This document shows, one piece after another, positions 34,592 to 42,439 of a stretch of DNA of 49,086 nt. Where the stretch lies: positions 1 through 49,086 of the forward strand of contig JASBSE010000140.1 of NCBI GenBank assembly GCA_030149115.1, written 5' to 3'. The notes beneath the pieces were generated by a model. That model made no database searches, was not told the DNA's origin, and saw only the letters and a program-made list of their open reading frames with translations. Position 1 is the first letter of the stretch. Every line of letters starts with the position of its first letter. Position numbers and translations under genes: made by a program. This DNA comes from Winogradskyella sp. (GTDB lineage Bacteria > Bacteroidota > Bacteroidia > Flavobacteriales > Flavobacteriaceae).

Positions 34592-37420
34592 ATGAGCCAT
34601 TTCGACGAGTCTATTGAAGTAAAAGGTGCACGAGTACACAACCTAAAAAACATCGATATCACTATACCAAGAGAAAAGCTGGTTGTAATTACCGGGCTTT
34701 CAGGTAGTGGAAAATCGTCCTTAGCCTTCGATACCATTTATGCCGAAGGGCAACGTAGATACATCGAAACCTTCTCTGCTTATGCGCGCCAATTCCTAGG
34801 AAGTTTAGAACGACCAGATGTAGATAAGATTGATGGACTCTCTCCTGTGATTGCTATTGAGCAAAAAACCACGAGCAAATCACCACGTTCTACAGTAGGT
34901 ACCATAACTGAGATTTATGATTTCTTACGCCTGCTCTATGCAAGAGCTGCAGATGCTTACAGCTATGAAACAGGTGAAAAAATGGTCAGCTATAGCGATG
35001 AGCAGATTAAAGACTTAATACTAGAGTCTTACAATGGCAAACGTATCAATATCCTATCACCTGTAATTCGTTCGCGTAAAGGACACTACCGCGAACTTTT
35101 TGAGCAAATTGCCAAGCAAGGTTTTGTAAAAGTACGTACCGATGGTGAGATTGTAGACCTTGAAAAAGGCATGAAACTAGATCGCTACAAAACCCATGAT
35201 ATAGAAATCGTTATAGACCGTCTAAAGATAGATAACACCCAAGACAACGAAAAGCGCCTCATGGAGTCCATCAATACAGCCATGTATCATGGAGAGGATG
35301 TATTAATGGTCATAGACCAAGACACTAATGAGCCGCGTTATTTCAGCCGAAACTTAATGTGCCCTTCATCTGGTATATCGTATCCTAACCCTGAGCCTAA
35401 TAACTTTTCCTTTAACTCACCAAAAGGAGCTTGCCCTAATTGTAATGGTATTGGTGAACTCTACGTCGTAAACGAAAGGAAATTAGTCCCAGATGAAACG
35501 CTATCTATAAAAAACGGTGCTCTAGCACCTCATGGTCCTGAGAAAAAAAGCTGGATTTTCAAACAGTTTCATACCATAGCACAACGTTTTGATTTTACCT
35601 TAAACGACCCTTGGAAAGATATTCCTGAGGAAGCTAAACAAATGATCTTATATGGTGGTAAGGATAAATTTGCTGTAGAAAGCAAACTTCTTGGAGTTAC
35701 TAGAGATTATAATATAGATTTTGAAGGCGTAGCCAGTTTTATTGAAAATCAGTATAAATCAGATTCTACATCATTAGTGCGTTGGGCTAAAGAGTACATG
35801 GATAAGGTAGAATGTGATGTCTGTGAAGGCTCTCGTCTACGTAAAGAATCACTCTACTTTAAGGTTGATGGTAAAAGTATCGCTGACCTTGTAAAAATGG
35901 ATGTTGTGGAATTAGCCGAATGGCTACAAGGTTTAGAAAACAGACTCTCAGAAACACAACGCAAGATTTCTGAAGAAATCATTAAAGAAATTAAAGCGCG
36001 TACACAGTTTTTATTAGATGTAGGCCTAACCTATTTAACTCTAAATCGCAGTTCTAAATCACTTTCTGGTGGAGAAGCACAGCGTATTCGTTTGGCGACT
36101 CAAATAGGCTCCCAATTGGTTGGCGTTTTATATATATTAGATGAACCTAGTATTGGATTGCACCAACGCGATAATGAAAAACTTATTAATTCGTTAGAAT
36201 CTCTAAGAGATGTAGGAAACTCTGTTATTGTTGTAGAGCACGATAAAGATATGATAGAACGTGCTGACCATGTCATAGACATTGGCCCTTTTGCCGGAAA
36301 GCATGGTGGCGAGATTATTAGTGAAGGAACTCCTAAAGAACTACTATCCCACAACACCTTAACGGCTGACTATCTAAGTGGTAAAAAAGAAATTGAAATC
36401 CCAAAAGAACGTCGTAAAGGCAATGGAAATAAGCTAGTTCTAAAGGGCTGTACTGGTAACAACCTAAAGAATGTAGACGTTGAGTTTCCTCTTGGTAAAA
36501 TGATTGGTGTTACTGGTGTTTCAGGTAGTGGTAAGTCTACCTTAATTAATGAAACCCTCTACCCTATTTTAAACGCACATTTCTTCAATGGAGTTAAAAA
36601 ACCAATGCCATACAAAAGCATTAAAGGTTTAGAACATATCGATAAAGTTATAGATATTAATCAATCGCCAATCGGTAGAACACCTAGAAGTAATCCTGCT
36701 ACCTATACCAAAACATTTGATGAAATACGAAAGCTTTTCTCTCAAATACCAGAAGCTATGATTCGTGGTTACAAACCAGGACGTTTTAGCTTTAATGTTG
36801 CTGGTGGACGTTGCGAAACCTGCCAAGGCGGAGGATTGCGTGTTATTGAAATGAATTTTTTACCAGATGTATATGTCGAATGCGAAACTTGCCAAGGTAA
36901 ACGTTTTAACAGAGAAACATTAGAAATACGTTACAAAGGAAAATCTATTAGTGATGTGTTAGACATGACCATAGAGGAGGCTGTAGATTTCTTTGAGCAC
37001 ATACCTAAAATTTATCGTAAGTTAAAAACTATTAAGGATGTAGGTTTAGGATACATTACTTTAGGACAACAAAGTACAACACTTTCTGGTGGTGAAGCAC
37101 AACGTATTAAATTGGCTACAGAACTTAGTAAGCGTGATACTGGTAATACATTTTACATCTTAGATGAGCCTACTACAGGGCTTCATTTTGAAGACATTAG
37201 AGTTTTAATGAAAGTTCTAAATAAATTAGTAGACAAAGGAAATACAGTTTTAATCATTGAGCACAATCTAGATGTGATTAAAACAGTAGACTACATCATC
37301 GATATTGGCTATGAAGGTGGAAAAGGTGGAGGAAACTTAGTAACCAAAGGCACTCCAGAGCAAATAGTAAAAGACAAAAAAAGCTATACAGCTAAATTTT
37401 TGAAGAAGGAATTGAAATAG
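34592..37420 (+). CDS. uvrA: Excinuclease ABC subunit A
   Basis: A 942-residue DNA-damage sensor of nucleotide excision repair; with UvrB it finds lesions and loads UvrB for incision by UvrC. It has two ABC ATPase modules: Walker A GLSGSGKSS (35-43) and GVSGSGKST (about 644-652), with LSGGEAQRIRLA and LSGGEAQRIKLA signatures and ILDEP Walker B motifs. The second zinc finger is complete (C741, C744, C764, C767). The first is not: C281 and C284 are present, but the partner pair is C257-P-S-S260, so one of the four Cys ligands is replaced by Ser. Length is normal. The LOG-family gene follows after 47 bases. Confidence 0.96.
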   Translation: MSHFDESIEVKGARVHNLKNIDITIPREKLVVITGLSGSGKSSLAFDTIYAEGQRRYIETFSAYARQFLGSLERPDVDKIDGLSPVIAIEQKTTSKSPRSTVGTITEIYDFLRLLYARAADAYSYETGEKMVSYSDEQIKDLILESYNGKRINILSPVIRSRKGHYRELFEQIAKQGFVKVRTDGEIVDLEKGMKLDRYKTHDIEIVIDRLKIDNTQDNEKRLMESINTAMYHGEDVLMVIDQDTNEPRYFSRNLMCPSSGISYPNPEPNNFSFNSPKGACPNCNGIGELYVVNERKLVPDETLSIKNGALAPHGPEKKSWIFKQFHTIAQRFDFTLNDPWKDIPEEAKQMILYGGKDKFAVESKLLGVTRDYNIDFEGVASFIENQYKSDSTSLVRWAKEYMDKVECDVCEGSRLRKESLYFKVDGKSIADLVKMDVVELAEWLQGLENRLSETQRKISEEIIKEIKARTQFLLDVGLTYLTLNRSSKSLSGGEAQRIRLATQIGSQLVGVLYILDEPSIGLHQRDNEKLINSLESLRDVGNSVIVVEHDKDMIERADHVIDIGPFAGKHGGEIISEGTPKELLSHNTLTADYLSGKKEIEIPKERRKGNGNKLVLKGCTGNNLKNVDVEFPLGKMIGVTGVSGSGKSTLINETLYPILNAHFFNGVKKPMPYKSIKGLEHIDKVIDINQSPIGRTPRSNPATYTKTFDEIRKLFSQIPEAMIRGYKPGRFSFNVAGGRCETCQGGGLRVIEMNFLPDVYVECETCQGKRFNRETLEIRYKGKSISDVLDMTIEEAVDFFEHIPKIYRKLKTIKDVGLGYITLGQQSTTLSGGEAQRIKLATELSKRDTGNTFYILDEPTTGLHFEDIRVLMKVLNKLVDKGNTVLIIEHNLDVIKTVDYIIDIGYEGGKGGGNLVTKGTPEQIVKDKKSYTAKFLKKELK

Positions 37421-37467
37421 TACTATATTGTACATCCATAAATTAATAAAAAGACATCAAAATATAT

Positions 37468-38154
37468 ATGAGAAAAGAAAGCAAACATAAAGGCTGGAAT
37501 GAAATAAAAACCAATGATTCTTGGGCGATTTTCAAAATCATGGGAGAGTTTGTAAATGGTTATGAAAAGTTGAGCAAAATAGGACCTTGTGTATCTATTT
37601 TTGGCTCTGCACGTACCAAACCAGATCATAAATATTATAAGCTAGCTGTAGATGTGGCACAAAAAATTGTAGATCACGGTTACGGTGTTATTACAGGCGG
37701 TGGACCAGGTATAATGGAAGCGGGTAATAAAGGTGCTCATATTGCTGGTGGAACTTCTGTTGGTCTTAATATTGAACTACCATTTGAGCAACATGACAAC
37801 CCATATATAGACAGTGATAAAAGTCTAGATTTTGATTACTTTTTTGTTCGAAAGGTAATGTTTGTAAAGTACTCTCAAGGTTTTGTTGTAATGCCTGGAG
37901 GCTTTGGTACTCTAGATGAGCTCTTTGAAGCTATTACACTTATACAAACCCACAAAATTGAAACATTTCCTATTATTTTAGTCGGAAAAGAATTTTGGGG
38001 AGGTTTGTTTGAATGGGTTAAAAGCACATTGTTAGAAGCCGGAAATATTAGCCCTAAAGATTTAGACTTAATTCATCTTGTTGACACATCAGACGAAGTT
38101 ATTGATATTTTAAATAAATTCTATAAAGAATACGGACTAAGTCCTAACTTCTAA
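37468..38154 (+). CDS. LOG-family (TIGR00730) nucleotide phosphoribohydrolase-like protein
   Basis: A 228-residue protein with a Rossmann-like fold. The LOG signatures are present: GVITGGGPGIMEAGNKGA (73-90), R128-K129, and PGGFGTLDE (143-151), which form the active site for cleaving the N-glycosidic bond of nucleoside 5'-monophosphates. In plants this releases cytokinin bases; in bacteria it is probably nucleotide clean-up. The N-terminal ~35 residues (ending IMGEFVNGYEKLSK) are typical of this bacterial subgroup. It lies 47 bases after uvrA and 21 bases before the secreted EEP gene, so these may be co-transcribed, although no functional link is obvious. Confidence 0.92.
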   Translation: MRKESKHKGWNEIKTNDSWAIFKIMGEFVNGYEKLSKIGPCVSIFGSARTKPDHKYYKLAVDVAQKIVDHGYGVITGGGPGIMEAGNKGAHIAGGTSVGLNIELPFEQHDNPYIDSDKSLDFDYFFVRKVMFVKYSQGFVVMPGGFGTLDELFEAITLIQTHKIETFPIILVGKEFWGGLFEWVKSTLLEAGNISPKDLDLIHLVDTSDEVIDILNKFYKEYGLSPNF

Positions 38155-38175
38155 GCAACTACCTTCTTTAATGCT

Positions 38176-39450
38176 ATGAAAAAGAAATTGCTTGTTTTTG
38201 TGATGACCATACTATTGGTACACTTTAATGTTTCTGCACAAGAGACATTTAAGGTTATGTTCTATAATTTATTGAATTATCCACTAGAAGATGCCGTACC
38301 AGGACGCGAACAAGATTTAGCTTTTATTTTAGCAGATTACCAACCAGATTTATTTTTAGTTTGTGAACTAAATAATATCACAGGAGCTAATAACGTTCTA
38401 AATATTACCAGAACTGCTATTAATCCAAACTTTGAAATGGCTACTTACGTTTCTAACACATCTGATGATATCTTTGGTGACCAAAATGATCTTCAGAATT
38501 TACTTTATTACAACAGTTCAAAGTTCAGTATTCAAGAAGAAGTTATTGTACCTACAGATTTAAGAGATTTTAACGTATATAAGATAAGATTAAACACTAC
38601 AGACCAAGATACAAACCCTGTTGATGCATATATTATAGTTTGCCACTTAAAAGCTTCTAGTGGTACTGTAAATGCTCAAAGGAGATTTGAGATGGTTACA
38701 GAATTAGTTGCCTATTTAGATACTTTGCCAACAGATGCCAATGTGCTTTTAGGTGGCGATCTTAATCTTTATACTGCTTCAGAAGCTGCATTTCAAGAGC
38801 TTTTAAGCCCTAATAACAATATTACTTTTGTGGATCCTCCAAACCGTGTTGGAAGTTGGAGTAATAACACCAATTATATAGACGTATTTACACAATCTAC
38901 CAGAACTCAGACAGGATTAGGTGGTACCACAGGAGGTTTTGATGATCGCTTTGATTTTATTTTAACTTCTGAAAACATGCTTGACTCTGCCGACATTACC
39001 TATGTTTCAGATTCTTTTCAAGTTTATGGAAACAATGGTTTAACAACTTGTTATAATAGTGCAATAAACTCTGCGAATTGCGGAAGTAGTAATTCAGAAT
39101 TTTCATTTGAAATTAGGGATGCACTACACAATTTTAGCGACCATTTACCTGTAACACTTTCACTCGAAGCTGATGTTACACTTTCTAATAACAATGATTT
39201 TGAAACTACACAAAAAATAGTCTTAGAAAAAACTTTAATTAACTCAAATTTAATTGTTTACATAAATTCACCTGAATATTTAAATCAATCAATAAATATT
39301 TATAATCAACTTGGTCAGTTAGTCGAGGTTTTTCAAACTAATTCTAACCAAATACAAACTTTCAATATTAATAATCTTAGTAACGGTATTTACTTTATAG
39401 GATTTTCAGAATTTAATACAAGACCTTTAAAATTTATTGTTTCGCATTGA
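38176..39450 (+). CDS. Secreted EEP-family protein with T9SS type A sorting tail
   Basis: A 424-residue protein with a signal peptide (MKKKLLVFVMTILLVHFNVSAQ). The EEP signatures follow: FKVMFYNLLNY, LVCELNN, IVCHLKASSG, LLGGDLNLY, DDRFDFIL and a final NFSDHLPVTL Asp-His pair, so the phosphodiesterase site looks complete. The last ~75 residues (starting near LEKTLINSNLIVYI, with SINIYNQLGQLVEVF and LSNGIYFIGF) form a type A T9SS sorting domain. The enzyme should therefore leave the cell through the T9SS and act outside, possibly on extracellular DNA or phosphodiesters. It overlaps the next gene by 4 bases (TTGA). Confidence 0.92.
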   Translation: MKKKLLVFVMTILLVHFNVSAQETFKVMFYNLLNYPLEDAVPGREQDLAFILADYQPDLFLVCELNNITGANNVLNITRTAINPNFEMATYVSNTSDDIFGDQNDLQNLLYYNSSKFSIQEEVIVPTDLRDFNVYKIRLNTTDQDTNPVDAYIIVCHLKASSGTVNAQRRFEMVTELVAYLDTLPTDANVLLGGDLNLYTASEAAFQELLSPNNNITFVDPPNRVGSWSNNTNYIDVFTQSTRTQTGLGGTTGGFDDRFDFILTSENMLDSADITYVSDSFQVYGNNGLTTCYNSAINSANCGSSNSEFSFEIRDALHNFSDHLPVTLSLEADVTLSNNNDFETTQKIVLEKTLINSNLIVYINSPEYLNQSINIYNQLGQLVEVFQTNSNQIQTFNINNLSNGIYFIGFSEFNTRPLKFIVSH

Positions 39451-42293
39451 TAAAAAGATTCCTCATATCATACGTATTTTTTCTGTTCTGCTCGTCAATT
39501 TATGGGCAAAGTTACATTGATGTAAATGCAGATGTGGATGTAGAAACAAAGACAATTACTATATCGCAAAACATTATTTACAAGAACGAAACTGATGATA
39601 GTATTAAAGAAATATTTTTACATGATTGGAACAACAGCTATTCCTCTAAGTCTACACCATTGGCTAAACGATTTGAAGAAGAATTTAGTACTAAGTTCCA
39701 TCTTGCAAAAAGTGAACAACGTGGATTTACACTAATAACAAACATTACCGATAACAGAGATAATTCAAACCTTAATTTTGAGCATTTAGAAAAACATCCT
39801 GATGTTTTAAAAGTTAATCTGTTAGAACCCCTTATACCAGGAGAATCATATAACATAAATCTAAGTTATATTTTAGTGTTGCCAGATGCTACGTTCACAG
39901 ATTATGGTATTACCAAAAACAGAGATTTTGAATTAAAATACTGGTATATTACACCAGCCGTATACGATGGACAATGGCATTATTACAGCAATAAAAATCT
40001 TGATGACCTTTTTGTTCCTAAGTCAGATATAAAAATTACGATTGAGCACCCTATAAATTACAGACCTACATCAGAGTTAGATCTTTTATCGGCCGACCCA
40101 AACAAAGACACAAAAAGACAAACTACAGTATATTTTGGTAAAGACCGAACAGATACCTACTTAGCACTTCAAAAATTCCCATTGTTTCGTTCAGTGCAGA
40201 CCGATGACTTAATTGCAGTATCTAATATAAATGAAAGAGGTTTACCAGGTCCAGACAAGGCCATACTTACGGATAAAATCGCTAAGTTTCTTATTGAAAA
40301 CCTAGGAGAATATCCGCACAAAAGACTATTGGTTTCTAGAATAGATTATAATAAAAATCCATTATATGGTCTTAACCAATTGCCAGATTTTTTAAGACCA
40401 TTTCCAGACCAATTTCAATACGAATTAAAGCTGTTAAAAACTGCTTTAAAAAAATATATAGACAATATACTGCTTTTAAACCCTAGGAAAGAACATTGGC
40501 TGTCTGAAGGACTTCAAATTTATTTCATGATAAAGTATGTTGAAGAATACTATCCTGATATGAGATTATTAGGAACTTTAGCTAATGTTTGGGGAATTAG
40601 AGCTTTTCATGCAGCAGATGTAAATTTCAACTTTCAGTATTTCCTTTATTCCATGGAAATTGCGAGAAAAAATAGAGATCAGCCTTTAACTACATCGAAA
40701 GATTCTTTGATAAAATTTAATGCCAATATAGCTGGAAAGTATAAGGCTGGTGTAGGTCTTAATTATTTAGATAAATTTACTGATGATATAGATTTATCTG
40801 AAACAATTACAGAGTTTTTAAAACAAAACAAACTGAATCAAAACACTGAAATTTCTGATTTTAAAGCCTTTCTAAATTCAAAAACTTCAAAAAATATAGA
40901 TTGGTTTTTTACAGATTATGTAGGAACCCGAAAAAAGATAGATTTTAAAATTAAAAGTATTGAAACCACTGAAGATTCTATAAAAGTTACTGTAAAAAAT
41001 AAACGTAACAATAAGATGCCTATTTCTTTGTACAGTATTACCGATGACTCAGTAATTGGCAAACAATGGGTAGAAAACATCAAAGGAACGAAAACGATAA
41101 ACCTAGCAAAAGACCAAACTGATAAGTTTGTTTTGGATTACAATAATGTAATACCAGAGTTTAATCAAAGAGATAATTATAAGTCTGTTAATGGTTCTTT
41201 CATAAACAACAAACCTCTTCAGTTTAGATTATTCAAGGATATTGAAGACCCTTATTATAATCAAGTATTTTTTATGCCCTTGGTTGAGTTCAATAACATC
41301 TATGATGGTTTAACACTAGGAACTAAAATCTACAATAAGACTATACTGAGAAAACGACTTAACTATAGGTTTTCACCTCAATATGCCACCAAATCTAAAT
41401 CTTTAACTGGCTCTACCTCTGTTTTTTATACTCATAATATAGAAAACAAAAACTTATATGACATTACTTACGGTGTAGTTGCAGGTTACCAATCCTTTGC
41501 TGAAGACGCATTTTTTACAAGAATACGCCCAACATTGTCATTTAGCTTTAGAAATGATGATGATTTTAGGGCAGACCAAATTGACAATATTACAGCTAGA
41601 TTTGTAAGTATCAATAGAGATGTTGGTGAAAATGCTATTGTTGAAATAAATGAACCTGATTATAATGTGTTTAACTTAAGATATACGCACTATAATCCTG
41701 GTAGAATTAACTTCTCTAGCTTTAGTACAGATTTACAACTGGCCAACAATTTCAGTAAACTTTCTATGAGTTATGAGTTTAGAAAGTTAACTCAAAGCAA
41801 TAGAAATATTAATCTTAGACTATTTGCTGGTATATTTCTTAATAATGACACTGACCCAAGCTCAGACTTTTTTAGTTTTGGTTTAGACCGACCTACAGAT
41901 TATTTATTTGATCTTAACTATTTAGGGCGTTCTGAAGCTGCAGGGTTATTTAGTCAGCAACTTATCATTGCCGATGGTGGTTTTAAGTCTATGCTAGAAA
42001 CTCCATTTGCTAACCAATGGATGACAACTGCGAACTTTAGCACATCAATATGGAGATATATTCAAGCATATGGAGATATTGGGTTGGTTAAAAATAAATT
42101 TGACAGCGCTAATTTTGTGTATGATTCTGGAGTAAGACTCAACTTAGTAGAAGACTATTTTGAACTGTACTTCCCTGTTTATTCTAACCTTGGGTGGGAA
42201 ATTGCAGAACCAAATTATGGCGAACGAATTCGTTTTATTATCACTGTAGATCCTCAAGTACTCCTAGGTCTATTTAGACGCAAATGGTATTAG
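39447..42293 (+). CDS. M1 aminopeptidase-like protein without the zinc motif, fused to a barrel-like C-terminus
   Basis: A 948-residue protein. Only a TTG start (39447-39449), overlapping the previous stop, keeps the signal peptide (IKRFLISYVFFLFCSSIYGQ), so the TTG is preferred. Residues about 20-500 follow the layout of M1 peptidases: an N-terminal beta-saddle (TISQNIIYKNETDDSIKEIFLHDWNN) and a helical domain with HWLSEGLQIYF (350-360), the equivalent of WLNEG-F. Where HEXXH should be, the sequence reads YELKL (325-329), and the GAMEN region reads YGLNQLP, so zinc binding and catalysis are probably lost. Residues about 580-948 are rich in barrel-like strands and end VDPQVLLGLFRRKWY. It is coupled to the secreted EEP gene. 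It may be an outer-membrane binding protein. Confidence 0.75.
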   Translation: MIKRFLISYVFFLFCSSIYGQSYIDVNADVDVETKTITISQNIIYKNETDDSIKEIFLHDWNNSYSSKSTPLAKRFEEEFSTKFHLAKSEQRGFTLITNITDNRDNSNLNFEHLEKHPDVLKVNLLEPLIPGESYNINLSYILVLPDATFTDYGITKNRDFELKYWYITPAVYDGQWHYYSNKNLDDLFVPKSDIKITIEHPINYRPTSELDLLSADPNKDTKRQTTVYFGKDRTDTYLALQKFPLFRSVQTDDLIAVSNINERGLPGPDKAILTDKIAKFLIENLGEYPHKRLLVSRIDYNKNPLYGLNQLPDFLRPFPDQFQYELKLLKTALKKYIDNILLLNPRKEHWLSEGLQIYFMIKYVEEYYPDMRLLGTLANVWGIRAFHAADVNFNFQYFLYSMEIARKNRDQPLTTSKDSLIKFNANIAGKYKAGVGLNYLDKFTDDIDLSETITEFLKQNKLNQNTEISDFKAFLNSKTSKNIDWFFTDYVGTRKKIDFKIKSIETTEDSIKVTVKNKRNNKMPISLYSITDDSVIGKQWVENIKGTKTINLAKDQTDKFVLDYNNVIPEFNQRDNYKSVNGSFINNKPLQFRLFKDIEDPYYNQVFFMPLVEFNNIYDGLTLGTKIYNKTILRKRLNYRFSPQYATKSKSLTGSTSVFYTHNIENKNLYDITYGVVAGYQSFAEDAFFTRIRPTLSFSFRNDDDFRADQIDNITARFVSINRDVGENAIVEINEPDYNVFNLRYTHYNPGRINFSSFSTDLQLANNFSKLSMSYEFRKLTQSNRNINLRLFAGIFLNNDTDPSSDFFSFGLDRPTDYLFDLNYLGRSEAAGLFSQQLIIADGGFKSMLETPFANQWMTTANFSTSIWRYIQAYGDIGLVKNKFDSANFVYDSGVRLNLVEDYFELYFPVYSNLGWEIAEPNYGERIRFIITVDPQVLLGLFRRKWY

Positions 42294-42307
42294 CATATTC
42301 TTACTTA

Positions 42308-42385
42308 AATGTTAATTTTTTGGTTTTTTTTAATTAAAACACAAATAAAAAATACTTTTATTGAGAATTCCTTAAAATTAACATT
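42308..42385. other. 12-base inverted repeat upstream of the E1 promoter
   Basis: AATGTTAATTTT (42308-42319) and AAAATTAACATT (42374-42385) are perfect inverted copies 54 bases apart; the right arm ends 10 bases before the -33 TTG at 42396. Possible operator halves. The region is very AT-rich, so chance cannot be excluded. Confidence 0.35.
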
Positions 42386-42395
42386 GTTTTCGCTA

Positions 42396-42426
42396 TTGCA
42401 GAAAAGGTGTATATTTAGTACATTTG
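42396..42426 (+). promoter_or_regulatory. Bacteroidota-type promoter
   Basis: TTG at 42396-42398, a 20-base spacer and TACATTTG at 42419-42426, a full TAnnTTTG match. The ATG at 42440 follows 13 bases later. Confidence 0.6.
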
Positions 42427-42439
42427 TAGCACCAATATA

